From Streptococcus sanguinis SK355 (GTDB lineage: Bacteria > Bacillota > Bacilli > Lactobacillales > Streptococcaceae), in assembly GCF_000212855.1 (NCBI RefSeq), contig NZ_GL890993.1, positions 112,536-176,535 on the forward strand: a stretch of 64,000 bases of DNA, given 5' to 3'. How positions within the stretch are numbered: position 1 is the first letter of the stretch; each line of letters opens with the position of its first letter. The notes below the pieces were generated by a model that made no database searches, had not been told where the DNA came from, and saw only the letters and a program-made list of their open reading frames with translations. This document shows positions 37,785-46,552 of this stretch, piece by piece. Made by a program: the position numbers and the translations under genes.

Positions 37785-39598
37785 TTATTTTTTCTGACTA
37801 TTACTAGCTCCTTCGGAGCCCTCCTTTTGTCCCCCTCTCATTCCTTGAATTATTCCAAATAGCGAGGGAATGCGATCTTCTTTTTCTCCAGTAATGGGAT
37901 TATAACCTGTCGTACCGATAACAACATCTAAAGGCTCTACATCTGTTTTAGATCCAACAATATTATTTGCAATAATAGCAATTCGACCAACAGATTCAGG
38001 CAGAGGAGAACTATCAGGAACAGCATCAGTTCCTGATAAAGTCTCTCCAGTAAGTCCAATGTAGACATTATTTGCTACATTATGAGTTAAATTATCAGCA
38101 ATTATACCGATGTATCGTGCACCCGTTTCGCTCGTTCTAATCACCCCTGTTCCAAGAACCGGAGAAGTTCCTTGTGCTATATTATAATTTAAAGATCCGA
38201 TAGGGGTTAGAACTTCTTCAGGCACTGGCTGAGGATCAGGAGTCACGTATGTTCCCAACTCAGTAAACGTCACTCCAGCCAATTTTCCAAATGTGCCATC
38301 AAATACATCATAAACTTCTTCTCCAACAATACCCAAAGCAGTCGTTGGAGTAGAAAAAGGCTTGCCAGTTTCTGTCCCCCACATATTAGGGTTCCTTCTT
38401 TCTCCTGTATTTGTTGTATTTGTTGCAGAGACAGTGTAATCAGCCTCCAAGGGAGAGTAATTACCCCAAGCATCGTTTCCCAAAACGTTGAAAGTTTCAT
38501 TTGAATCACCTGTCAAACCGCTGCCAAGGTCAGCAGAAGATTCGGAGCCAGTTCTATCGGCTGGTTTATCCGAAACGAAACTGCCTAAGCTGTCCGGATT
38601 AGCTGTCAAACCATTGCCTGCGGAAGCCGCAGTGCTTGATTCAGTTGCCGAATCTGTCAAATTAGGCTTGTCAGAGCCTGCCGAGCCTACTGGCTCAGTT
38701 GTAGAATCTGATTCTGAGATAAAACTACCTAGACTATCTGCATCTGCAGTCAAACCACTGCCCAGGTCGGTAGAAGATTCGGAGCCAGTTCTATCGGCTG
38801 GTTTATCCGAAACGAAACTGCCTAAGCTGTCCGGATTAGCTGTCAAACCATTGCCTGCGGAAGCCGCAGTGTTTGATTCAGTTGCCGAGTCTGCCAAATT
38901 AGGCTTATCAGAGCTTGCCGAGTCTACTGACTCAGTTGTTTGATTAGCTGAATCTATAGGAGTCGAGGAAGCCGTCGTTTCATCTGTAGTAGTGACAGAA
39001 TTAGTTGCATCCGTAAGGGGTGTGGGAGCGGTCGCTACTGCTGCATCTGGTGTGCCCGCCATTATCTCATCTGTGCTCGTTGTTGGATTGCTTGATTCTG
39101 TAGAAACTGGGGCAGAAATATTCCCCAGATTAGTCAAATTATCACCATCATTTGCTGACGCATCCAAAGAATCAATAGTTGGAATATCTGAAGCGAAGTC
39201 ACCTAAACTATCCGGATTAACGGTCAAACCGCTGCCCAAATCAGAGGAAGAATCATCATCAGATGTGTCATCGTCAGAATCCGAAGAGAAGTGACCTAAA
39301 TCATCTGCATCAGCAGATAAGCCACTGCCCAAATCAGAGGAAGCATCATCGTCAGATGTATTATCGTCAGAATCCGAAGAGAAGTGACCTAAATCATCTG
39401 CATCAGCAGACAGGCCGCTGCCCAAATCAGAGGAAGAAGCATCGTCAGATGTGTCATCGTCAGAATCTGAATCATTAGACGAGCTGAAACTACTAGAATC
39501 TGAAAAACTATCAGAGTCACTGCTATCAGCACGGACTTGTCCTATCCCAATAAATATGGAAATTAGTAAAATTAAAAAAATAGTAGTCGTTTTTTCAT
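37785..39598 (-). CDS. Secreted Ser/Asp-rich repeat protein, out of frame with its natural start
   Basis: About 600 aa, paralogue of the larger repeat protein downstream. The signal-peptide-like region ends G-Q-V-R-A. Repeats of the type SSDLGSGLSADADDLGHF(S)SDSDD follow (about 30-150), then longer ADSLGSF/NPDSLGSF repeats to about residue 385. Next comes the shared motif YSPLEADYTVSAT and a C-terminal domain with two similar segments (ARYIGIIADNLTHNVANNVYIGLTG and VGRIAIIANNIVG...VVIGTTG). AAAGGAG precedes an ATG at 39598, but that ATG reads MKKRLLFF-stop because of a T7 tract (39574-39580). The long frame is open only from a GTG at 39608 that overlaps the ribosome binding site. With T5 or T8 it would be a normal secreted protein. 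Function unknown. Confidence 0.75.
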
Positions 39599-39708
39599 AA
39601 ACACCCACTCCTTTCTTTTTATACTAATTCACTGTACCATATTTCTCTTTGATTTTCTTGATTTTTCCACCATGTAAAGATATTTTAACCTCTTTGCATT
39701 CGAACTTT

Positions 39709-39773
39709 TATAATTGACACCTTGTCCAGTAAAAAAGAAACCTTGCTTTTACAAGATTTCTAAGACCTATTTA
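39709..39773 (-). terminator. tRNA-Thr terminator, copy 2 of the duplicated block
   Basis: Minus-strand hairpin AGAAATCTTG/CAAGGTTTCT plus TTTTTT about 10-40 bases after the tRNA. The 66-bp block including the last tRNA base is identical to 37312-37377. The repeat-protein gene promoter lies downstream, with an extended -10-like TGG-TACAGT near 39634-39645. Confidence 0.8.
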
Positions 39774-39846
39774 TGCCGATTGCAGGGATCGAACCTGTGA
39801 CCTACGCGTTACGAGTGCGTTGCTCTACCAACTGAGCTAAATCGGC
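39774..39846 (-). tRNA. tRNA-Thr (anticodon CGT)
   Basis: 73-nt cloverleaf: acceptor stem GCCGATT/AATCGGC, D arm GCTC-AGTTGGTA-GAGC, anticodon loop CTCGTAA and T loop TTCGATC. CCA is not encoded. Anticodon CGT reads ACG codons. Confidence 0.97.
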
Positions 39847-39859
39847 GCCTTTCCCCTTT

Positions 39860-39887
39860 ATTTTAGCATCTTGAGCTTTTTTGTCAA
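39860..39887 (-). promoter_or_regulatory. tRNA-Thr promoter
   Basis: Minus-strand consensus -35 TTGACA (39882-39887), 16-bp spacer, extended -10 TGC-TAAAAT (39860-39865). Confidence 0.75.
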
Positions 39888-39896
39888 GGGAAAATT

Positions 39897-40355
39897 TCAC
39901 AATTTTTTAACCCAAATCAAACAAGGGTTGCTTTTATCCCAAAGTTCAGGAAAGATTTCTAACTTTTTAAAGCCCTGAGCCTGATAAAAAGCGTTAGTCC
40001 TGTCGTAAGTAGGATAATGACCTGGTGCTACCGTTTTTACTTGCAGATAGGATGCTTTTTGACGAGCAGATTTTTCTAAAACTTCTAGAAGTTGACTGCC
40101 AATTCCCGCTCTATGATAGAATTTTTTAACAGCTAGGCAGTCAATCTCAGCACAATCTTCACTAGAGTATGATAAGCTTACAAAGCCAGCCAAATCACTC
40201 TCCTGATAGGCAGCCCAAACTTGCAAATCCTTGGCTCCTTCAATGTAAGCTCGTGTACTTTCAGGTATTCCAAACCATTCTGGTAGATCCTTCAAAACTT
40301 CGCTAACCACTATCATCTTTTGTTTTTCTTCCTTCACTTCTTCAATTACTATCAT
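39897..40355 (-). CDS. GNAT-family N-acetyltransferase
   Basis: 152 aa with the acetyl-CoA-binding core typical of GNAT enzymes: FVSLSYSSEDCAEIDCLAVKKFYHRAGIGSQLLEVL (motif A with R-A-G-I-G). The substrate is unknown. The start at 40355 has AAAGGA 7 bases upstream. It stands between the tRNA-Thr promoter and an ABC exporter operon on the same strand; the tRNA promoter lies just past its stop codon. Confidence 0.9.
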   Translation of the reverse strand: MIVIEEVKEEKQKMIVVSEVLKDLPEWFGIPESTRAYIEGAKDLQVWAAYQESDLAGFVSLSYSSEDCAEIDCLAVKKFYHRAGIGSQLLEVLEKSARQKASYLQVKTVAPGHYPTYDRTNAFYQAQGFKKLEIFPELWDKSNPCLIWVKKL

Positions 40356-40405
40356 CTGAAAATCCTTTCTTGATTTAAGCTTTAGGACTAAACATATGTT
40401 CTATC

Positions 40406-41191
40406 TTACGAACCTGCACTCTCGTAGGCGTCTAAGCCTCTGTCCCATAGTTTCAAAGAAATGACAAAGAAGATAAGAGAAGTCAGAATCAAACCACCGA
40501 TATTAAAGAGTCCATTCTTGTCCTGCAAGAAATAGCTAGCTGGATAGTAGGCCGTAAAGGCGAAAGGCACGATAAAACTAATCAACCAACGGATAAGCGA
40601 GTGGTAAATCGAAATCGGATACTTGGCAAAATCATTGAACATATAGAAAATGTAAATCATGGCGCCTGACTGCTTGGTCCAAAAAGCGATACTGGCTGTC
40701 GCGATTTTCAAAGAAGTATAAATCAAGGTCGCAAAAGGAATACAAACTAGGAAAAGCAAAAATTTAGGAAAGGTCCAGCTAATACTGGTGACCGTTGTCG
40801 CCAGAAGGATCCCACCAACCAAAAGTTCGCCCAAGGCATCAATCTGAAAAGTCTCGACTAGGATGTGAAAGAGAGGATTGATAGGCCGAGTCAGGTATTT
40901 GTCAAACTCTCCTTTTCGCACCAAGCGTTGCCCCAGTGCCCAGAGATTGTCAAAAAAGAGATGGTCCAATCCCTTGGGAATCAAGGAAAAACCATAGATA
41001 AAGGCAATCTCTTGAAAGGTCCAGCCTTCAAGCGAGGGAATGTGTTGAAAGAGTACATTGAGAAACAAGAGGTTCAAGCCTTGAGTCAGGAAAACACCTA
41101 AAACACCAACCACAAAATCAACCTTGTATTCCATGATTTGCTTGATGTATTGTCTGATAAAAATCAGATGCATGCGCTGATATTTTTTCAT
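40406..41191 (-). CDS. ABC-2 family exporter permease (second permease)
   Basis: 261 aa with six membrane helices and the family signatures of DUF990-type ABC-2 permeases (RPINPLFHILVETFQIDALGELL; YYPASYFL near the C-terminus). It is the last gene of a three-gene operon in the order ATPase, permease, permease, and lies 1 bp after the previous gene. Substrate unknown. Confidence 0.88.
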   Translation of the reverse strand: MKKYQRMHLIFIRQYIKQIMEYKVDFVVGVLGVFLTQGLNLLFLNVLFQHIPSLEGWTFQEIAFIYGFSLIPKGLDHLFFDNLWALGQRLVRKGEFDKYLTRPINPLFHILVETFQIDALGELLVGGILLATTVTSISWTFPKFLLFLVCIPFATLIYTSLKIATASIAFWTKQSGAMIYIFYMFNDFAKYPISIYHSLIRWLISFIVPFAFTAYYPASYFLQDKNGLFNIGGLILTSLIFFVISLKLWDRGLDAYESAGS

Positions 41192-41192
41192 A

Positions 41193-42011
41193 CTAACCTC
41201 CTTGAATGGTGATAAATGATTGGACTCTTTTCCAAATCAACTGAGACAAGCCCACCATCACTATAAGCCAAAACAACTGCAGGAAAAGAGCCTGTAGAAT
41301 CTGACTGGTATTGTATTTTCCAACGATAATCATTACCGGAGTATAAATCAAGGATGAAAAAGGCAAAAAGGACAGAATATTTGAAACAATCTTAGGAAAG
41401 AAAACCAAGGGAATCAAACTCCCCGACATAAAGGCAATCAGAGAATTCTTGAGCAGATTAGAGCCCCATAAATTTTTAAACACAAAAGCTGAAAATCCAA
41501 AACAGATATTAAAGAAAAAGTTAATCAGGTAGGCTATCGTTAAGCTAAAGAGATAAAGGACAGTTAGTCCTAGCACTTCTACAATCCCTTGCCCAGAAAG
41601 GATTTTCATCAAAACAATCACACTTAAGAAAGGAAGTCCAACGCTGACAAAAATCAACCACTTGGAACCAAGCTCGGTGAAGAGATAAGAGGCCGCAAAA
41701 TGAACTGGTCTCAGCAAGCGCATGATAATGGAGCCATCCTTGACCTCCTCTCCAATCATAAAAGAACTATCAGACCTAGTCAAAATATTAGTCACAAAAC
41801 TCATGATGATATAGAGGGTGATATCCGCCATACTGAAGCCCTGAATCAAAGACTCTTGCGAGGAATCGAAGACTGCCTTCCAAAGATAAAAAGCGACAAA
41901 GGCCCCCATGACATCGCCAATCCGATAGAGAATAAAGTTTACTCGATAGGTAATCAACTCCTGAATCCCTGCATTGATAAAGGGTTTATAACGTCTCCAC
42001 AATTTGACCAT
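41193..42011 (-). CDS. ABC-2 family exporter permease (first permease)
   Basis: 272 aa, six membrane helices, homologous in layout to the following permease; the two probably form a heterodimer. The start MVKLWRRYKPF is chosen because AAAGGAGC lies 8 bases upstream. The reading frame stays open to 42053 inside the ATPase gene. Confidence 0.88.
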   Translation of the reverse strand: MVKLWRRYKPFINAGIQELITYRVNFILYRIGDVMGAFVAFYLWKAVFDSSQESLIQGFSMADITLYIIMSFVTNILTRSDSSFMIGEEVKDGSIIMRLLRPVHFAASYLFTELGSKWLIFVSVGLPFLSVIVLMKILSGQGIVEVLGLTVLYLFSLTIAYLINFFFNICFGFSAFVFKNLWGSNLLKNSLIAFMSGSLIPLVFFPKIVSNILSFLPFSSLIYTPVMIIVGKYNTSQILQALFLQLFWLIVMVGLSQLIWKRVQSFITIQGG

Positions 42012-42012
42012 C

Positions 42013-43005
42013 TTAGAGCTCCTTTCGGTAGAAGCGACGGATAATATCTTCAATATCCGTATCCACCATCTTCAAATCGCGAATCTCAAAATCAGACAAG
42101 GTTTGCTTGATAATATCAGCCGTCTGATAGCGGGAACTATCAAATTCAATATTGAGGCTATTTCCTCGTCTATCAACGGTCATATCAGGTAGGCCTTCAT
42201 AGTGGGAGTCGAGATGACTTTGCCCTGGCACCAGTTCAAAGGAAAGAGTCTTCATCTTGCCAAAGGTTTCCTTGAGCTGGCTCACCGTTCCATCAAAAAT
42301 CTCCTGCCCCTTGTCAATCATAAAAATCCGATCACAAAGTTGCTCAATATCACTCAAGTCATGAGTGGTCAAGAGAATGGTTGTTTCTTCTTCCTGATTA
42401 ATCTGGGTGATGGCCCGGCGAATGTTATCCTTGACCGAAACATCCAAACCAATGGTCGGCTCATCTAAAAAGAGAACCTTGGGATTGTGGAGCAAGGAAG
42501 CTGCAATGTCCGCACGCATTCGTTGACCAAGCGACAGAGTCCGCACGGGATCCTTGATAAATTCCTTCAAATCCAAGACTTCATTCAAAAAGTCCATGCG
42601 CTTATGGAAAAGCGAGTCAGGCACATCGTAAATCTCCTTCAAGACCGTGTAGGTCTCTTGCAGAGCCAAATCCCACCATAGCTGGGTTCGTTGCCCGAAG
42701 ACCACTCCAATATCCTTGACATAATCTTGGCGATTGTCCTGCGGAATCTTGCCATTAATCCGACACAAACCAGATGTCGGCTTCAAAATCCCTGTCAGCA
42801 TTTTAATGGTTGTTGACTTTCCAGCACCATTGGCCCCGATAAAGCCTAAAATCTGTCCTTTTGGAACCTCAAAAGTCAAATCCTTGACCGCTTCAAAGGT
42901 CTGCTTTTCAGGATGAATAAAGGAGCGCAAAGCCCCCTTCAAACCTGGTTCCTTAACAGTCTTCACAAAATTTTTCTGAAGATGCTCCACTTCTATCATT
43001 GCCAT
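42013..43005 (-). CDS. ABC-2 exporter ATP-binding protein
   Basis: 330-aa ATPase of the NatA/YadG type. Walker A GANGAGKST, signature LSLGQRMRADIAASLL and Walker B VLFLDEPTIGLD are intact, and a C-terminal regulatory region follows the catalytic core. GGGGAG precedes the ATG at 43005. It heads the exporter operon behind a strong promoter with a cre-like site. Confidence 0.93.
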   Translation of the reverse strand: MAMIEVEHLQKNFVKTVKEPGLKGALRSFIHPEKQTFEAVKDLTFEVPKGQILGFIGANGAGKSTTIKMLTGILKPTSGLCRINGKIPQDNRQDYVKDIGVVFGQRTQLWWDLALQETYTVLKEIYDVPDSLFHKRMDFLNEVLDLKEFIKDPVRTLSLGQRMRADIAASLLHNPKVLFLDEPTIGLDVSVKDNIRRAITQINQEEETTILLTTHDLSDIEQLCDRIFMIDKGQEIFDGTVSQLKETFGKMKTLSFELVPGQSHLDSHYEGLPDMTVDRRGNSLNIEFDSSRYQTADIIKQTLSDFEIRDLKMVDTDIEDIIRRFYRKEL

Positions 43006-43121
43006 ATCTATCTCCCCTATCGTAAGGAATAGCAACATTTTATTTTTGACTGCAAATATTCTAAATCCTTACTTTCTACACCTTCTCAAGGTTATTATTA
43101 CAGAAGGCTTTATACCAACCT

Positions 43122-43159
43122 ATTATAGTCCAACAAAAAATAGAATGCAAGCGTTTGCC
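43122..43159 (-). promoter_or_regulatory. Exporter promoter with cre-like site
   Basis: Minus-strand -35 TTGCAT (43145-43150), 17-bp spacer, -10 TATAAT (43122-43127). The near-palindrome TGCAAGCGTTTGCC (43146-43159) overlaps the -35 and fits the cre consensus except at the last base, suggesting carbon catabolite control. Confidence 0.65.
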
Positions 43160-43235
43160 TATAGAGCATGAAATTGAAAATTTCTCTCTTAAAATAATAC
43201 TTTTAATACAAACTTCTGGTTTAATAGTTTCCTTA

Positions 43236-43312
43236 AAACACCAAAAAACCTACCCTTGCGGGCAGGTTTCTGTTTTGTAATGTTCAGCTAGATTAAGCTT
43301 TACCTTCTGAAC
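43236..43312 (-). repeat. Left direct repeat: copy of the fba 3' end and terminator (putative att site)
   Basis: These 77 bases match 47249-47325 at 71 positions without gaps. The last 27 (43286-43312) are identical. They contain the final codons S-E-G-K-A-stop of fba and its terminator hairpin, yet no aldolase gene precedes them. This is what remains when an element inserts into the 3' end of fba. Confidence 0.9.
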
Positions 43313-43540
43313 ATAAATCATTTATTTACTATACTTCCTCATACACTAAAAAGAGCTATATTCAGGTATTCTTCTACCCACACTGTATTAGAAATATGCT
43401 TCATTATTCCCTTTAGTTCTTAAAAAAGTGTGGCAAAATAGGGGCAAAATCTTAGGTTGAATTTGCCATAAATCCTAGTATAGACAGCAGAAATTTGGAG
43501 AATATTTAATAAGCTTTTTTTGCAGTGAATATGAATCATA

Positions 43541-44449
43541 CTAACAAACTGGAACTCTTCCTATAAAACAGAATTTTATAAGATCTTTAAATACCTTTTG
43601 TTCTTTAGTGCTAGATAAATAAAGATCTAAATCATGCTTTCTATATTCGACTACAGCTTCTTCGAAATCTCTATAAAAACCATGTGATGACAATTGGACA
43701 TCAGTGTTATTCAGAACGGATACTAATAGACTATAACAATTAGAATGATTTCTTAGCTTAAGAGGTAAAACATTCTGAGAAAAATTCTCCTCATATTCGA
43801 TAATTTCTGATTCTGAAGGATAAATTACATCTTGAAGAAATTTACTATTATTATATAGCCAAAATCTAGCTTCATCAATCCCTCTAGCCTTAACGATAGA
43901 CAAAAGAAACTTGTCTAGTAGTTGAATATTATCATACCCTATGATATCAATTATTTTTTTCAAAGTTCGATATCTAATTTCAGGAGGTAAAACAGAGAAC
44001 AATGTCAAGATATTTTTGTCTGTTTTTAAATTCAGACTATATTTCAAAAAATATTGTACAAATAAATAAGAAAATAAATCCCAAATGGAGTCTTCGGCTA
44101 TAATCAATTCATCTACATTAGCATTCGATATATTTGCTGTATGAGTGTATTTATTGCCTAATTTTCTTAACCTATCTATAGTTTTTTCAAAATCCTTGAC
44201 TAGTCGTTTATCTACCTTTTTATACCTTTCTGTTACTTTAAACTTTTCATTTTTCTCATGAGTAGTTATATCTCCCAGATTCATGGGTTCTCCTGCTCCC
44301 AAGTTCAAAAATTTGCGAACTAATAACTCTGTCAATTTTCTGAGTAATATTATCCTACTTCCCATACTGATAGTTGAATAATATATATCTGCAATTAAAT
44401 CAGATAAAACTAATTCATAATCGTAATTTTTAAAAGGAGCAATTGCCAT
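43541..44449 (-). CDS. Unknown 302-aa protein with HEPN/DUF4145-like N-terminal region
   Basis: Not recognised as a named family. The N-terminal 130 residues (SRIILLRKLTELLVRKFLNLG ... DRLRKLGNKYTHTANIS) resemble the helical DUF4145/HEPN-like modules seen in restriction and defence proteins, including an R-x-x-G-N-x-x-x-H pattern. The remaining 170 residues are helical with no visible motif or membrane segment. It is AT-rich, sits alone in the island and is preceded by a 7-bp inverted repeat, ATGGTAT/ATACCAT (44467-44494), that could be an operator. A role in defence is only a guess. Confidence 0.6.
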   Translation of the reverse strand: MAIAPFKNYDYELVLSDLIADIYYSTISMGSRIILLRKLTELLVRKFLNLGAGEPMNLGDITTHEKNEKFKVTERYKKVDKRLVKDFEKTIDRLRKLGNKYTHTANISNANVDELIIAEDSIWDLFSYLFVQYFLKYSLNLKTDKNILTLFSVLPPEIRYRTLKKIIDIIGYDNIQLLDKFLLSIVKARGIDEARFWLYNNSKFLQDVIYPSESEIIEYEENFSQNVLPLKLRNHSNCYSLLVSVLNNTDVQLSSHGFYRDFEEAVVEYRKHDLDLYLSSTKEQKVFKDLIKFCFIGRVPVC

Positions 44450-44708
44450 AATTTGACCTCTCTAAAATGGTATATAGTAAGACTCTAATACCATAAAATT
44501 GCAGAAGGATGTGCTTATTTTTTCTTACTAACTCAGACTCTTTTGACAAGTTTATTGGCTTGATATCTAATAATACTTTATCTATGGATAGACAAAAGAT
44601 ATATCATACTTAATTATTTGTAATTTAATATGAGGAATTTGTTCTCAAAGAGTATATTTTTCAATTAATTTATTAAACTAGAGGGCATTTAGTCGTGTTG
44701 AGAGAAAT

Positions 44709-45074
44709 TTATTTATCAACAGGAAGCTCGTTACCATTTTTAAATAAAATTTGATTATATTTATTTCCCCATCTATTCATTTCAACTACTACTGGTTCTA
44801 AAGTTCTTCCAAGTTCAGTTAGTGTATACTCTGTTATCGGAGGCATGATAGAGTAAATATCTTTATGAATAATTTTGTCCAACTCCAATTCTTTAAGTTG
44901 CAACGCTAACATCCTTCTAGAACAACCGGGCATTAATTTTTCTAATTCGCCAAATCGACAAATTTCATTATTTAATAAGTGAAATAATATTACGCACTTC
45001 CATTTGCCAGAAATTACTTGGAGAGTGGTTTCTACTGGACATCCATTAGCACAATCATAAATTTTTCTTACCAT
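44709..45074 (-). CDS. HxlR-family transcriptional regulator
   Basis: 121-aa winged-helix regulator with the HxlR hallmark CPVETTLQVISGKWKCVILFHLL at the N-terminus. The cysteine in CPVE is the residue used for thiol sensing of quinones or diamide in YodB/HypR/QorR relatives. It is divergent from a quinone-oxidoreductase-like gene with 128 bp between the starts, so it probably controls that gene. 44495-44708 upstream of its stop is AT-rich and empty. Confidence 0.92.
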   Translation of the reverse strand: MVRKIYDCANGCPVETTLQVISGKWKCVILFHLLNNEICRFGELEKLMPGCSRRMLALQLKELELDKIIHKDIYSIMPPITEYTLTELGRTLEPVVVEMNRWGNKYNQILFKNGNELPVDK

Positions 45075-45134
45075 AATCTACCCATCTTTCTATCTTAAGT
45101 TACTAAAATATCACTAGTTACAAAAACTTCAATA

Positions 45135-45162
45135 TTGTTATTTTGCAGTATTTGTCTATAAT
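45135..45162 (+). promoter_or_regulatory. Oxidoreductase promoter in the divergent region
   Basis: -35 TTGTTA (45135-45140), 16-bp spacer, -10 TATAAT (45157-45162). Beside it, around 45104-45121, an ACTA/TAGT dyad with GTTAC flanks may be the HxlR operator; this is uncertain. Confidence 0.55.
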
Positions 45163-45202
45163 TAACATTATACCAAATAAAATAAGGAAAGGAAATTGAA
45201 CT

Positions 45203-46234
45203 ATGGCAACTATGAAAGGGGTCGGATTATACAGATATTTACCTATTGATGATAAGAGAAGTTTTGAAGACGTTGAGTTAAATAAACCTTTTGCTAAAGG
45301 AAAGAACTTACTTGTTGAGGTTAAAGCGATTTCAGTAAATCCAGTAGATTATAAAGTTAGATCTCCAAAAAGTAAAGTCGAAGAATCCCCGAGAATCTTA
45401 GGATGGGATGCTTCAGGAATTGTCTCAGAGGTAGGGGAAGATTGCGAGTTGTTTTCTGTTGGCGATGAGGTATTCTATGCGGGAGATTTAACAAAATCGG
45501 GGTCCTATGCTGAATATCAACTTGTAGATGAGCGTATTGTTGGGAAAAAACCAAATACCTTATCTTTTGAAGATTCTGCGGCCTTACCCTTAACTTCCTT
45601 AACAGCATATGAGGGTTTATTTGAAAAATTAAAAATCCCATTTGATAAAAGCAAAAATTATACTAAGAGTATATTAATCATCGGAGCAAGTGGTGGAGTA
45701 GGATCAATAGCTTGTCAGTTAGCTCATAATGTTGGGTTAACTGTTATTGGAACTGCTTCCAGAGATGAAAGTAAAAAGTGGGTTTTGGAGCATGGAGCTG
45801 AATTTGTAATTAATCATTTTGAAGATATGGATAAAGAGCTTAATGAAATTGGATTCTCAACAGTTGATTACATTTTCTGTTTAAATAATACTGAAAAGCA
45901 TTGGGATTTTATGGTAAAAGCTATTAAACCTCAAGGAAATATCTGTTCTATTGACGAAACTAAAGAAAAAGTCAATTTGTCTGCACTACAGTCTAAAGCA
46001 GTTAGTTTTTCATGGGAATTTATGTTTGCAAAATCAATGTGGCAAACAGAAGATTTGATTAGTCAACATTATATTCTTAATCAAATTGCAGATATGATTG
46101 ATAATGGAGAGCTAAAAACGACGGTTACAAAAAGATTATCTCCAATGAATTCAATAAACATTAAAGAGGCTCACAGGCTTCTAGAAACCGGTCGAACCAT
46201 AGGAAAAATTGTTATCAGCAATTCAAAAGAGTGA
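45203..46234 (+). CDS. Zinc-type alcohol dehydrogenase / quinone oxidoreductase-like protein
   Basis: 343 aa of the medium-chain dehydrogenase superfamily (QOR/ZADH-like). The N-terminal GroES-like domain (VNPVDYKVRSP, ILGWDASGIVSEVG) is followed by a Rossmann domain with the NADPH motif GASGGVGSIACQLA near residue 160. The catalytic zinc ligands of true alcohol dehydrogenases are absent. Such enzymes reduce quinones or reactive carbonyls. The divergent HxlR gene fits a redox- or electrophile-inducible detoxification pair. Confidence 0.9.
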   Translation: MATMKGVGLYRYLPIDDKRSFEDVELNKPFAKGKNLLVEVKAISVNPVDYKVRSPKSKVEESPRILGWDASGIVSEVGEDCELFSVGDEVFYAGDLTKSGSYAEYQLVDERIVGKKPNTLSFEDSAALPLTSLTAYEGLFEKLKIPFDKSKNYTKSILIIGASGGVGSIACQLAHNVGLTVIGTASRDESKKWVLEHGAEFVINHFEDMDKELNEIGFSTVDYIFCLNNTEKHWDFMVKAIKPQGNICSIDETKEKVNLSALQSKAVSFSWEFMFAKSMWQTEDLISQHYILNQIADMIDNGELKTTVTKRLSPMNSINIKEAHRLLETGRTIGKIVISNSKE

Positions 46235-46457
46235 AAAATTAGAATTAATTAATGGAGAAAGAAAGAATAAATAGATATAATGAGTCTCGTGTAATTAAAG
46301 ATAGCATAGTAAAGCAATAGGTCCGTGAATTTTCCAAGAACAGATTTGGCTTTTATTTCATAGAAAGGGATATTCCCCGAAAAAGTAAAATGATTGTCAG
46401 CATTACCTGTCTTAAACTTGTAAAATTACCTTGATATAATAAAAATGGAGTAAGCAA

Positions 46458-46552
46458 ATGTAAGAATTTGCCACATTATTTTTAGTGCCTCTATCTGCAA
46501 TTTTATTTATTGCCTGTTCTAACCAATCAAGTAATTCTTTAGATGGTGAACA
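46458..46552 (+). pseudogene. 5' fragment of a small lipoprotein gene, disrupted
   Basis: After a GGAG site, ATG-TAA-GAA is followed in frame by FATLFLVPLSAILFIAC, a lipoprotein signal peptide with a cysteine lipobox, then SNQSSNSLDGEHY. Codon 2 is now a stop, and the frame is cut by the end of the IS630 remnant. A typical streptococcal small lipoprotein was evidently inactivated here. The rest of 46235-46457 shows nothing. Confidence 0.65.

Noticed and set aside
43420-43480. C-terminal end of a tyrosine integrase next to the left repeat
   Set aside because: A short plus-strand stretch (KVWQNRGK-like) is suggestive, but too short and interrupted to call a feature.
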